Assembly: GCF_019930585.1 (NCBI RefSeq)
Contig: NZ_CP082839.1
Location: 2,414,001 to 2,478,000 of the forward strand
Direction: 5' to 3'
Length of the DNA stretch: 64,000 nt
From: Sphingomonas nostoxanthinifaciens
Lineage (GTDB): Bacteria > Pseudomonadota > Alphaproteobacteria > Sphingomonadales > Sphingomonadaceae
Part shown: positions 43,747 through 52,598 of the stretch, one piece after another
Numbering within the stretch: the first letter of the stretch is position 1
Layout of the letters: every line of letters begins with the position of its first letter
The notes under the pieces: model-generated
Told to the model about the DNA's origin: nothing
The model's input: the letters and a program-made list of their open reading frames with translations, nothing else
Databases searched by the model: none
Made by a program: the position numbers and the translations under genes

Positions 43747-44477
43747 ATGCCGCACCCGCGATACATCGTCATCCTCACCGGCGCGGGCATTTCGGCGGAA
43801 TCGGGCCTACTCACCTTCCGCACGCGCGGGGCAGCGACGTTGTGGGAATATGTCGATGCGCAGGGCGTGACGCGCGGCCATCGGATCGAGGATGTGTGCA
43901 CGCCCGAGGCGCTGGCGCGTGATCCGGATCGGGTGTTCGGCTTCTACGACGGGCGCCGCCATGCGCTCGCCGATGTCGCGCCCAATTCGGCGCACCACGC
44001 GCTGGCGCGGCTGGATGCCGAATGGGCGGGAGGCCTGCTGATCGTCACCCAGAATGTCGATGACCTGCACGAGCGCGCGGGCGCGCGGCGGCTGATCCAC
44101 ATGCATGGCGAACTGAAGTCGGCGCTGTGCCGTGCCTGCGGCGGCCGCACGCCGCTCGACCGCGACCTCGCCGACGCGCCCCCCTGCCCCCCTGCGGCAC
44201 GGCGGCGCTGCGCCCCGACATCGTCTTCTTCGGCGAGATGCCGTACCGCATGGAGGCGATCGAGGCGGCGCTGGAGAGCGCCGATCTGTTCGTCTCGATC
44301 GGCACCTCGGGCGCGGTCTATCCCGCCGCCGGCTTCGTCCAGCTTGCCCGCGCCGCCGGGGCCGAGACGCTCGAGCTCAATCTCGAGCCCTCGGCGGGCA
44401 GCGCGTGGTTCGACGCGACCCGCCTCGGCCCGGCGACCGCTTTGGTGCCGGCGTGGGTGGACGAGCTGCTCAGCTAA
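43747..44477 (+). pseudogene. cobB: Sir2-family NAD-dependent protein deacylase, frameshifted
   Basis: The product is a sirtuin broken by one frameshift. The first frame (43747 to about 44192) gives ILTGAGISAESGLLTF, VTQNVDDLHERAG, IHMHGEL with the catalytic His, and the first zinc pair CRACGG. The second frame (about 44193-44477) gives CGTAALRPDIVFFGEMPY and SIGTSGAVYPAAGFV, ending at a stop at 44477. The shift lies in a run of six C (44187-44192); a seventh C would restore CPPCG, the second zinc pair. No other defect is seen, so this is either a recent mutation, a phase-variable tract or a sequencing error. Confidence 0.85.
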
Positions 44478-44481
44478 CCGT

Positions 44482-46287
44482 TCAGCCCTTCTGCGCCGCC
44501 GCGATACGCGCGTCGACGCGCGCATCGAGGATGGTGAGCGGCATCACGCCGTCCTTCAGGATTTCGTGGAACTGCTTGACGTCGAAACGGTCGCCCAGCG
44601 CCTTCTGCGTCCGCGCGCGCGCCGCGGTCCACGCCATGTGGCCGACCTTGTAGCTGCACGCCTGCCCGGCCTGGGTGCAGTAACGCTCCACCTCACGGCG
44701 TGAGCGCGGCCGGGCGAAGCCGGTCGTGGCGACGAGATAATCGGTCGCCTGCTCGGCGGTCCACTTCTGCTCGTGGATGCCGGTGTCGACCACCAGCCGC
44801 GCCGCGCGGAACAGGAAGGACTGGAGGTAACCGGCCTTCTCGACCGGCGACTGATAGGCATGCAATTCGTCGGCGAGCTGCTCGGCATAGAGCGCCCAGC
44901 CCTCGGTATAGGCGCTGAACCCGCCGGTCTTGCGCAACGTCGGGATGTTCTTCGATTCCTGCGCAGTGCTGATCTGCAGATGGTGGCCCGGCACGCCCTC
45001 GTGATAGCTGAGCGACGGCAGGCTGTATTTCGGCCAGTCGCCGACATCCTTCAGGTTGATGAAGTAGATCGCCGGACGCGAACCGTCGAGCGCGCCGCGC
45101 TGATAATAGCCGTTCGACGCGCCGTCCTGGATCTCGACCGGCACCGCGCGGATCTCCAGCTTGGCGGTCGGGATCTCGGCGAAGGCGTTGGGCAGCCGCG
45201 TATACATGTCGGCGACGCGCGCATTGAGGCTGGCGAGCAATTCGGCACGGCCGGCGGCGCTGTCGGCATAAAGCTGGTCGGCGCGCGTGTTGAGCGCGGT
45301 CAGCCGCGCGCCGACCGAGCCCTGCGTCAGCCCCTGCTGCCGGAGGATGACGTCGAGCTGCGCGCCGATCGACGCCACCTGATCGAGCCCCATCTTGTGG
45401 ACCTCGGCCGGAGTCAGCTTGGTGGTGGTCGCCTGTTCCAGCGCGGCGGCGTAGATGGCGTCGCCCTGCGGCAGGCGCCACACGCCGGCGACGTCGGTCG
45501 CGGTCGTGCGCAGCTGCTTCATCAACGCGATCTGGCGGTCGAGCGCGGGATAGACCTGCCCCTCGACGATCTTGGTGGCGCGGCCGGACCAGTCGCCCGA
45601 TATGCCCTTGGCCGCCGCGCGCGTGGCGAGGCTGCGGACCATGTTGCTGTCGGCCGCCGCCGCCCCGCGCAGCTTCGCCATCTGGCCGAGCGTGAGATCG
45701 AGGCAGAAGCCCGGCGCGAGGAAGCCGCGCGCCGCCTCGGCCTTCTGCACCGCGCTGTCCTGATCGAGCGAGCCCGCAAAGGCGGCGAGGCGATCGAGAT
45801 AGGCTTCGCAATCCTCGGTCGTCGCGATGCTGTGGGTCGAATTGAGGAAATCGGGCACCTCGAAATAGGCGCCGCCTTGCTGGAAGATGCGATAGGGCCG
45901 GATGACCGAGCCGATCTTGAAGCGATCGTAGGAGACGACGCGCGCCTGCTGCGAATACAGGATCACGTCGAGGTTGAGCTGGCTGGCTGGCGAGAGCGTC
46001 GCGCGATCGACCTGGCGCAGCTTGGCGAGCCAGCCATGGACGCGCGCCGCGTTGCGCGCGGTATCGGCGGCGCTGCGGTCGCTCAGGCGATGCTTGGCCG
46101 CCGCATTCGCGCCCTTGTCGAGCCCGAGGCTGCTGGCGAGCTCGGGCGAATTGGCGACATTGTCCTGGAAGATCGCGTCGAACAGCGCGTTGAGCTGCGC
46201 ATCGCCCGATTGCGCGAACAGGCGGGTCGGCATCCCAATCGCGACCGACGCGGCGGCGGACGAGGCGAGAAAGGAACGGCGATCCAT
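44482..46287 (-). CDS. DUF885 family protein (metallopeptidase-like), exported
   Basis: A 601-residue exported protein. The start is the ATG at 46287; a Tat-like leader (MDRRSFLASSAAASVAIG) ends near LFAQS. The DUF885 signature is YHEGVPGHHLQISTA (about 460), a metal-binding HExxxxHH-like motif, followed by GGFSAYTEGWALYAEQLADEL and a C-terminal GQACSYKVGHMAWTAARA. Several relatives behave as zinc peptidases or carboxypeptidases; the substrate here is unknown. It is convergent with the sirtuin gene, with four bases between the stops. Confidence 0.9.
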   Translation of the reverse strand: MDRRSFLASSAAASVAIGMPTRLFAQSGDAQLNALFDAIFQDNVANSPELASSLGLDKGANAAAKHRLSDRSAADTARNAARVHGWLAKLRQVDRATLSPASQLNLDVILYSQQARVVSYDRFKIGSVIRPYRIFQQGGAYFEVPDFLNSTHSIATTEDCEAYLDRLAAFAGSLDQDSAVQKAEAARGFLAPGFCLDLTLGQMAKLRGAAAADSNMVRSLATRAAAKGISGDWSGRATKIVEGQVYPALDRQIALMKQLRTTATDVAGVWRLPQGDAIYAAALEQATTTKLTPAEVHKMGLDQVASIGAQLDVILRQQGLTQGSVGARLTALNTRADQLYADSAAGRAELLASLNARVADMYTRLPNAFAEIPTAKLEIRAVPVEIQDGASNGYYQRGALDGSRPAIYFINLKDVGDWPKYSLPSLSYHEGVPGHHLQISTAQESKNIPTLRKTGGFSAYTEGWALYAEQLADELHAYQSPVEKAGYLQSFLFRAARLVVDTGIHEQKWTAEQATDYLVATTGFARPRSRREVERYCTQAGQACSYKVGHMAWTAARARTQKALGDRFDVKQFHEILKDGVMPLTILDARVDARIAAAQKG

Positions 46288-46763
46288 GAACGGGCTTTCT
46301 GCTGGCGTTGTTGGCGGCAGCTTAACGCCGCCCACCGCCCCGGCAATGCTATGCGGTCGCTTCGGTCGGCCGTCGTCGCCTTTGGGCAACAGCGGCGACG
46401 TGAGGTGTTCGGGCAGCCGGCGCACCCGCTGGTGAAAGAATGCCCGCCACGCAGCCGGAAGGTGACAAAGGTGACGCTACGTCGGGGGTGGGTGCGATCC
46501 CCGCGCAGCACCCCGGCCCTCGCGACACAAGTCCCGCCCGACGTGAGCGGCGCCGACAGAAGGCGACGCCTCGCGGCGCATGGATCAATCGGGCGGAGAT
46601 GCGGGTGATGGCCATGGCGCGCTCCTGATCGAGAGAGAGCCCGACTATCTGACCCGCCATTTCCTACTTTGCAAGCGAAATGTTCGCTCTATGTTCTCAC
46701 CAGCGATCAGCGATCGATCGTCCGGTCGGAAGCGCAGAGACCGCTCCCGACCGGACCGCAATC
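46288..46763. other. 476-bp stretch without a supported gene
   Basis: Between the DUF885 and ompA-like genes, which are both on the minus strand, only short frames are open and none has family similarity, a leader or a good ribosome-binding site. It holds the terminator-like hairpin at 46721-46755 and presumably the DUF885 promoter. No tRNA or repeat was seen. Confidence 0.5.
46721..46755 (-). terminator. Hairpin downstream of the OmpA-family gene
   Basis: A 14-bp stem with one mismatch (46721-46734 against 46742-46755) around a 7-base loop lies just after the stop of the OmpA-family gene on the minus strand. There is no T-tract, so the strength as a terminator is uncertain. Confidence 0.5.
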
Positions 46764-47633
46764 CTACATGCCGTCGACGCTCTTGCTGACCAGAATGTTC
46801 ACCGCGACGCGGCGATTTTGCGCCTTGCCCTCGGGCGTGTCGTTGCTGGCCAGCGGGTCCGCCTTGGCCATGCCGGTGGGGGTCAGCATGCGATAGGGCT
46901 TCCAGCCGCACGCCTGCTGCAGATAGTTGATGACGCGCCCGGCGCGCTTCTCGCTGAGCTGCTGGTTGAAATCGTCGCCGCCGGTCGAGTCCGTATAGCC
47001 GACGACCAGGATCAGCGCATTCTCGTTGCTTTGCGCCTGGGTTGCCGCGGCGCACAGATCGGCCTTGTCCTGCGACGACAATTCCGATCGGCCCGTATCG
47101 AAGTGCACGTTGGTCGTGCCCTTGATATTGTATTTGTCGATATCGCCCATGCGTCCGCGCAAGGATTCGGTCGCGGCGGTCTGTTCCTCGAAGCGTTGGG
47201 CGGTGCCGTTGCGGATCATCGCCGCGGTCTTCAGATCGGTGTTGCGGAAGGTGATCCGGCTCGCGACGAGGCCGCTGCCCGACTGGGCATCGCCCATCTG
47301 CACCGTCCTGACGGTGACCGGCAGGCCGTTGAGCAGCGATTCCGCGCCGAGCTTGTTGCGGCCACCGAACAGCCCGCTCTGCCCCTTGATCTGGGTCGCG
47401 TCGTCGATCGCGACGATCGTGCTGGCGCCGTCGGCGGTCGTGACCTTCATCTTGTCGCCATTGCGTGCGGAGATGACGCCCTTCAGCTCGGGGCCGGCGG
47501 TCTTCTCGCCATTGACGACGATGCTGGGGTCGGACGGTTCCGGCGGCGTTTGCGCGACCACGGCGCCCGATGCGGACATGGCCAGCGCGACGAGCAAGAC
47601 GCGGCCGCCCGATTTCTTGGTAATGACATGCAT
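46764..47633 (-). CDS. OmpA-family outer-membrane/peptidoglycan-binding protein
   Basis: A 289-residue exported protein. The ATG at 47633 follows GAGGAG by six bases. The signal peptide ends GAVVAQ. The middle part (about 45-150) is beta-rich and unassigned (ISARNGDKMKVTTADGAS). The C-terminal OmpA domain (about 168-280) has TNVHFDTGRSELS, VVGYTDSTGGDDFNQQLSEKRA and the peptidoglycan-binding AQNRRVAVNI. Two Cys (in DLCAAA and QACGW) could pair. Without an N-terminal barrel it is likely periplasmic, tethering another component to the wall. Confidence 0.9.
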   Translation of the reverse strand: MHVITKKSGGRVLLVALAMSASGAVVAQTPPEPSDPSIVVNGEKTAGPELKGVISARNGDKMKVTTADGASTIVAIDDATQIKGQSGLFGGRNKLGAESLLNGLPVTVRTVQMGDAQSGSGLVASRITFRNTDLKTAAMIRNGTAQRFEEQTAATESLRGRMGDIDKYNIKGTTNVHFDTGRSELSSQDKADLCAAATQAQSNENALILVVGYTDSTGGDDFNQQLSEKRAGRVINYLQQACGWKPYRMLTPTGMAKADPLASNDTPEGKAQNRRVAVNILVSKSVDGM

Positions 47634-47807
47634 TGAGCAACTCCTCTAAACTGCCCAGTGCACAAAGGGTGTTCAGATCGACCTGTCCGGATCATGAACG
47701 CCGCGGGCAGGACTGCCGGCCGAGCCGGCCATTAGAGCGCTTCCTGCGACGAACCGAGGCCGATCACTGTCCGGTCCGGCCATTTTGAGTGGTCTTTTGG
47801 TCTTTGC

Positions 47808-47891
47808 GTCGCCCCGGACTTGATCCGAGGCCCCGCTTCTCGTGGCTATCCGGGAGAAGAAGCGGGATCCCGGATCACGTCCGGGATGACG
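47808..47891. repeat. Dispersed palindromic repeat, family A, copy 2
   Basis: The arms CCCCGGACTTGATCCG, CCCCGCTT, AAGCGGGATCCCGGATCA and CCGGGATGACG match those of the copy at 35352-35434, with a different loop (CGTGGCTATCCGGG). It sits in the 278-bp gap between the DUF815 and OmpA-family genes, just after the DUF815 stop. Confidence 0.85.
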
Positions 47892-47911
47892 GGGGAGCAG
47901 TTCGGGGGGTG

Positions 47912-48727
47912 CTACAGCCTTTTGCCCTGCCGCCCAGCCAGCTCGACCACATATTGCCACGCCACGCGGCCCGAGCGGCCGCCGCGCTGGACCGCCCAGG
48001 CGATCGCGTCGTGCGGGTCGAGCGCGAGGCCGTAGGTACGGGCATAGCCCTCCAGCATCGCCAGATAGGTCGGCTGGTCGACGACGTGGAAGCCGAGGCT
48101 GAGGCCGAAGCGGTCGGCGAGCGCGAGCTTGTCGTCGGCGGTGTCGCGCGGGTTGATCGAGCCGTCTTGCTCCTTGATGTCGCGCGGCACGATGTGGCGG
48201 CGGTTCGAGGTGACGTGCAGCCGGGCATTGGCCGGGCGCGCCTCCGCCCCGCCCTCCAGCAGCGAGCGCAGCAGGCGCGGCGCCTCGCTCGCCTCGGCGA
48301 AGCCGAGGTCGTCGACGAACAGCACGAAGGCGCGCGGCTGCCCCGCAATCCGGTCGAACAGGCGCGGCAGCCCGGTGAGCGCGTCGCCCGCCACCTCGAT
48401 CAAAGCGAGGTCGCCGCCCTCGTCCTGCACCGCGCCGACGCCGGCCTTGACCAGCGCCGACTTGCCCGTGCCGCGCGCGCCCCACAGCAGCACGTCGTGC
48501 GCGGGCAGGCCCGCGGCGAGGCGGCGCATGTTGCCGACCAGCGCCTCCTTCTGTGAATCGACCCCCTCGAGCAGATCGAGCGGCAGCGGCGCGAAGGCGC
48601 GCGCGGCCTGCAGCGCGCCGTCGCGCCAGACGTAGGCTGGATGGTCGAGCGGATCGGCGTCGGCCGGCGGCGGCGGCGCGATCCGGTCGAGCGCGGCGGC
48701 GATGCGGGCGAGCAATTCTTCGGTCAT
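47912..48727 (-). CDS. DUF815 family ATPase
   Basis: A 271-residue AAA-like ATPase. Walker A is WGARGTGKSALVK, Walker B is FVLFVDDLGF, followed by HVTSNRRHIVPRD (sensor 1-like) and the C-terminal GRSGRVAWQYVVE. The family is widespread in alphaproteobacteria and has no established function. The ATG at 48727 overlaps the stop of the GNAT gene by four bases (ATGA), making it the third gene of an EamA-GNAT-DUF815 run; upstream in-frame sequence is a shadow. Confidence 0.92.
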   Translation of the reverse strand: MTEELLARIAAALDRIAPPPPADADPLDHPAYVWRDGALQAARAFAPLPLDLLEGVDSQKEALVGNMRRLAAGLPAHDVLLWGARGTGKSALVKAGVGAVQDEGGDLALIEVAGDALTGLPRLFDRIAGQPRAFVLFVDDLGFAEASEAPRLLRSLLEGGAEARPANARLHVTSNRRHIVPRDIKEQDGSINPRDTADDKLALADRFGLSLGFHVVDQPTYLAMLEGYARTYGLALDPHDAIAWAVQRGGRSGRVAWQYVVELAGRQGKRL

Positions 48728-49200
48728 TCGCCCAGCGTCTCCAGTTCGGGCCCGTCGAGCCGCCACGGCTGCCAGCCGGTCTGCGGGCGGCCGCCGATGG
48801 CGCGGTAGAAGTTCATCGCCGGGCGGTTCCAGTCGAGCACCGCCCAGTCGATCCGCGCGCAGCCGCGTGCGCGCGCCTCGCGCCCGAGCGCGTCGAACAA
48901 TGCGCGCCCGGCGCCCGAGCCGCGCACATCCTCGTCCACCACCAGATCCTCGAGGTAGATGCCCGGCCGTCCGGTCCACGTCGAATAATTGAGGAACCAC
49001 ACCGCGACGCCGACGATCCGCCCCTTCGTTTCAGCGACGTGCGCATACACGCGCGCATCGGGTGCGAAGAAGGTGTCGAGCAGCGAGGCCTCGGTCGCTT
49101 CGACCGCCTCGGGCTGGCGCTCGTAGGTCGCCAGCGCGCGGATCAGGCGGAGAATCTCGGCCACGTCGTCGGGCCGCGCGGGGCGGACGGCGGCGCTCAC
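48724..49200 (-). CDS. GNAT family N-acetyltransferase
   Basis: A 158-residue acetyltransferase. It reads VRPARPDDVAEILRLIRALA at the N-terminus, YLEDLVVDEDVRGSGAGRALFDAL at the acetyl-CoA-binding motif A, and NRPAMNFYRAIGGRP in motif B, the layout of the spermidine/diamine acetyltransferase-like group (SAT1-like). The start is a GTG at 49200 that overlaps the stop of the EamA transporter gene by four bases (GTGA). The substrate cannot be read from the sequence. Confidence 0.9.
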   Translation of the reverse strand: MSAAVRPARPDDVAEILRLIRALATYERQPEAVEATEASLLDTFFAPDARVYAHVAETKGRIVGVAVWFLNYSTWTGRPGIYLEDLVVDEDVRGSGAGRALFDALGREARARGCARIDWAVLDWNRPAMNFYRAIGGRPQTGWQPWRLDGPELETLGE

Positions 49201-50111
49201 AGCGCCATCTCGGTCGGCATCGGCGGCGGCGATTTTGCGAGTGCGGCGAGGACGCAGCCTGCGATGATGAGCACCGCCCCCGCCAGCACGGTCCGCGTCA
49301 GCGCCTCGCCGAAGATCAGCGCGCCGAACAGAGCCGACCAGATGAACGCGGTATATTCGGCCGGGATCAAGGTCTTGGCCTCGGCACGCGCATAGGCCCA
49401 GGCGAGCAGCATCATCGATGCCTGCGCCAGCAGCGCGCCGGCGAGGATCGCCGGCCAATGCTGCACCCCCGGCAGCGGCGCCAGCCACAAGGCGGCGGGC
49501 GCGAGCCACAGGAAGGTCGCGGCATTCTGGAAGAAGGCGATCGCGACCGGGCTCGCCGCCTGCGCCTGCCGCCGCAGCAGGACGATGCCATAACCGTAGA
49601 CCGACGCCGCGATCAGGATCGCGACCGCGCCGACGACCGCGCGCATGTCGTGCGGGCCACCCAGCCGCGCCGCGACCAGCAGCACGACGCCGGAAAGGCC
49701 GAGCAGCGACGCCGCGATCGCGCGCCAGCCGACCCGCTCGTCCAGCATCGCCGCCGACAGATAGAGCGCGATCAGCGGCGCGATGAACGAGAGCGCGATG
49801 CCCTCGGCCATCGGCAGGCGGGTGAGCCCGAAGAAATAGCCGGTGGCCGAGACGGCGTTCACCGCGCCGCGCTGCAGATGGAGCAGCGCGATCGGACGCG
49901 CCGGCCACGCCGCGCCCTCGTGCAGCCACGGCAGCCCGGTGGTGAGCAGCGCGACGACGGTGCGCCACAGCATCGCGCAATAAGCGCCGATGACGAGGCT
50001 GAGCCCCTTCATCACCGCATCCATCAATGTGAACAAGGCGACGCCGACCATCGCCGCGATCAACGGCAAGGCGGCACTGCGGACGGGCTGAGGCAGGACG
50101 ACGGAGGACAC
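49197..50111 (-). CDS. EamA/DMT family transporter
   Basis: A 304-residue transporter with ten hydrophobic segments in two EamA repeats (about 8-140 and 155-295). Landmarks are MVGVALFTLMDAVMKGLS, RLPMAEGIALSFIAPLIALYL in the first repeat and YTAFIWSALFGALIFGEALT in the second. The start is taken as GTG at 50111, placing a short polar leader before the first helix; the frame continues to 50225 without support. It heads the EamA-GNAT-DUF815 run and is divergent from the GDSL/PEP-CTERM gene. Metabolite export is the usual role of this group. Confidence 0.88.
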   Translation of the reverse strand: MSSVVLPQPVRSAALPLIAAMVGVALFTLMDAVMKGLSLVIGAYCAMLWRTVVALLTTGLPWLHEGAAWPARPIALLHLQRGAVNAVSATGYFFGLTRLPMAEGIALSFIAPLIALYLSAAMLDERVGWRAIAASLLGLSGVVLLVAARLGGPHDMRAVVGAVAILIAASVYGYGIVLLRRQAQAASPVAIAFFQNAATFLWLAPAALWLAPLPGVQHWPAILAGALLAQASMMLLAWAYARAEAKTLIPAEYTAFIWSALFGALIFGEALTRTVLAGAVLIIAGCVLAALAKSPPPMPTEMAL

Positions 50112-50212
50112 GCCCCGCGCCCTAGCGCGCGCACCGCCGGCTGTCAGCCCGCGCTTGTGAGGGGCGGCACAAGTTGGTAAATCAAAGTTAACGATACGTG
50201 GGGGAGGACGTG

Positions 50213-51208
50213 ATGCGATCCACAAGGATGCTTTTCGCCGCGATGGCGATGATGATCGGCGCGACTCAGGCGCAGGCGCTGAGTTATTCGGGCCTCTATG
50301 TGTTCGGCGATAGCCTGGTGGATGCCGGCAACGCTTATTACGGAACGATGGGGGCGCAGGCCAGTCCTGCCAACGGCTATTATAATGGCCGCTTTTCCAA
50401 CGGATACAACTTCGCCGACTATGTCGGAGAACTTGTCACCGGCGCGCCGACCCAGCCATTCCTGACCGGCGGCGACAATGTCGCGGTCGGCGGTGCGCTG
50501 ACGCAATATGTGCCGGGCGAGAGCAGCCCGAGCTTCCCGGCGCAGCTCACTTATTTCCTCGGCTCGCCCGCCCCGACGATCGCATCCGACGCGCTGGTGC
50601 TGGTGACGTTCGGCGGCAACGACGTGCGCGCGACCGCGACGACCGGCGGCACGGTCGACTTCACCGCCGCGTCGACCACCCTGCTGACGGGCCTGGAAAC
50701 GCTCTACGGCCTCGGCGCGCGCAACTTCGTCATCGTCGGCTCGCCCGATATCGGCCTGCTGCCGAGCGCGCAGCCGCTGGGGGCGATCCCCGGCCGGCTC
50801 GACGCGCTGAGCAAGCGCTCGCGCGACATCAGCGCGCTGTTCGCCGGCGACGCGACCACGCTCGACGCCTTGCCGGGCACCGACGTCACCTTCTTCGATC
50901 TCTACGATTGGGAGCATGACCTGCTCGACAATCTGACGGCCTACGGGCTGGGCGGGCTAGACACGACCACGCCGTGCCAGGTCGTCGGCGGCGGCTCACC
51001 CCAGCTCAGCAACTGCGCCAACTCGCTCTATTTCGACGGCATCCACCCGACCACGCAGATCCACAAGCTGATCGGTGAGGCGATCGTCGGCGAACTGGCC
51101 GGCGTGCCCGAGCCGGCCTCGTGGGGGATGATGATCCTCGGCTTCGGCGCGATCGGCTGGCGCCTGCGGCGGCGGGAACCCGCCGGGGCTGCGGTGATCG
51201 CAGCCTAG
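50213..51208 (+). CDS. GDSL-family esterase with PEP-CTERM sorting tail
   Basis: A 331-residue exported esterase/lipase-like protein. The ATG at 50213 follows GGGGGAGG. The signal peptide ends AQAL. The GDSL block is YVFGDSLVDAGNAYY (about 24-38), Asn in VTFGGNDVRA and Asp/His in YFDGIHPTTQIH. The C-terminus is a PEP-CTERM signal: PEPASWGMMILGFGAIGW followed by RLRRR, the form typical of sphingomonads, which directs sorting to the surface or matrix. An additional Ala-rich extension follows the basic cluster. The lipid or polymer substrate is unknown. Confidence 0.92.
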   Translation: MRSTRMLFAAMAMMIGATQAQALSYSGLYVFGDSLVDAGNAYYGTMGAQASPANGYYNGRFSNGYNFADYVGELVTGAPTQPFLTGGDNVAVGGALTQYVPGESSPSFPAQLTYFLGSPAPTIASDALVLVTFGGNDVRATATTGGTVDFTAASTTLLTGLETLYGLGARNFVIVGSPDIGLLPSAQPLGAIPGRLDALSKRSRDISALFAGDATTLDALPGTDVTFFDLYDWEHDLLDNLTAYGLGGLDTTTPCQVVGGGSPQLSNCANSLYFDGIHPTTQIHKLIGEAIVGELAGVPEPASWGMMILGFGAIGWRLRRREPAGAAVIAA

Positions 51209-51284
51209 CGGGGTTCCGATCGAACGTCCGCTCGCTCAGGGCGAACCGGCTTGGCTCGTCGCGCGGGTTGCGCCTTGGCCGTGT

Positions 51285-51356
51285 TGCTGCGCACGCAGGA
51301 ACCCAGAGCAATGGACGGCGCGTTTGCGGCTCTGGGCTCCTGCGTCCGCAGGAGCA
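51285..51356. repeat. Dispersed palindromic repeat, family B, copy 1
   Basis: An inverted repeat with arms GCACGCAGGAACCCAGAGC and GCTCTGGGCTCCTGCG, ending CGCAGGAGCA. A second copy is at 56295-56378. It sits between the convergent GDSL gene and ispG and may form the terminator for both. Confidence 0.75.
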
Positions 51357-51371
51357 CTCCTAAAGCGCCGC

Positions 51372-52517
51372 TTACTCCGCCGCGACCGCCGTCGGCGCAG
51401 CGGCGGCGTTGGCGGCCTCGATCTCGGCGGCCTTGGCTTCGACCAGCCGGACGATGTGATCGACCATGTCGGCGTCCTGAACCGTGTGATCGGTGACGCC
51501 CGACAGATAGACCATGTGCTTGCCGTTGCCGCCGCCAGTCAGGCCGATGTCGGTCTCGCGCGCCTCGCCGGGGCCGTTGACGACGCAGCCGAGCACCGAG
51601 AGCGACATCGGCGTGCGGATGTGCGTCAGCCGCGCCTCCAATTTCTCGACCGTGCGGATCACGTCGAAGCCCTGCCGCGCGCAGGACGGGCAGGAGATGA
51701 CGCGCACGCCGCGCTGACGCAGGCCGAGCGCCTTGAGGATCTCGAAGCCGACGCGCACCTCTTCCTCGGGCTCGGCCGAGAGGCTGACGCGCAACGTGTC
51801 GCCGATGCCGAACCACAGCAGCGAGCCCATGCCGACCGACGACTTGACCGTGCCGCCGATCAGGCCGCCCGCCTCGGTGATGCCCAGGTGCAGCGGGCAA
51901 TCGACCGCCTCGGCGAGCTGCTGATAGGCCGCGACCGCGAGGAAGACGTCCGACGCCTTCACCGCCACCTTATATTCGTGGAAATCCTGATCCTGCAGCA
52001 GCTTGATGTGATCGAGCGCGCTTTCGACCAACGCCTCGGGGCACGGCTCGCCATATTTTTCGAGCAGATCCTTCTCGAGGCTGCCGGCATTCACGCCGAT
52101 GCGGATCGCGCAGCCGTTGGACTTGGCGGCGTCGACCACTTCCTTCACGCGCGCGGCCGAGCCGATATTGCCCGGATTGATGCGCAGGCATGCGGCACCC
52201 GCATCCGCGGCTTCCAGCGCGCGCTTGTAGTGGAAATGGATGTCGGCGACGATCGGCACGTGCGACGCGCGCACGATCTGCTTGAGCGCGGCGGTCGAGG
52301 CCTCGTCGGGGCACGAGACGCGGATGATGTCCGCCCCCGCTTCCTCGCAGCGGCGGATCTGGTCGACCGTGGCGCGCACGTCATCGGTCGGGGTGTTGGT
52401 CATGGTCTGCACCGTGATCGGGGCGTCGCCGCCGACAGGAACATTGCCGACCATGATCTGGCGGGAGGGGCGTCGCGCGATATCGCGCCAGGGGCGTACG
52501 GAGGACATGCGCGCCAT
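51372..52517 (-). CDS. ispG: (E)-4-hydroxy-3-methylbut-2-enyl-diphosphate synthase
   Basis: A 381-residue iron-sulfur enzyme of the MEP isoprenoid pathway, converting MEcPP to HMBPP. The barrel begins [28 protein letters not shown] and [16 protein letters not shown] follow. The C-terminal cluster-binding part contains CPSCARQG and [10 protein letters not shown], giving the three Cys of the [4Fe-4S] cluster, with the Glu of the second motif. An Ala-rich tail of about 20 residues ends the protein. The start is the ATG at 52517 or 52508; neither has a strong ribosome-binding site. This is an essential housekeeping gene. Confidence 0.97.
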   Translation of the reverse strand: MARMSSVRPWRDIARRPSRQIMVGNVPVGGDAPITVQTMTNTPTDDVRATVDQIRRCEEAGADIIRVSCPDEASTAALKQIVRASHVPIVADIHFHYKRALEAADAGAACLRINPGNIGSAARVKEVVDAAKSNGCAIRIGVNAGSLEKDLLEKYGEPCPEALVESALDHIKLLQDQDFHEYKVAVKASDVFLAVAAYQQLAEAVDCPLHLGITEAGGLIGGTVKSSVGMGSLLWFGIGDTLRVSLSAEPEEEVRVGFEILKALGLRQRGVRVISCPSCARQGFDVIRTVEKLEARLTHIRTPMSLSVLGCVVNGPGEARETDIGLTGGGNGKHMVYLSGVTDHTVQDADMVDHIVRLVEAKAAEIEAANAAAAPTAVAAE

Positions 52518-52598
52518 ATAGCGACTGCAAGGCTCAGGGGAAACTGGCCAATGCGGTGGGCGGTGCTAACGTATACCATCGACTCGGGGGAGATCATG

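Noticed and set aside
51324..52595. Long plus-strand frame in front of the amidohydrolase
   Set aside because: It is antisense to ispG, has low-complexity composition and no leader; the amidohydrolase starts at 52599 with its own ribosome-binding site and signal peptide.
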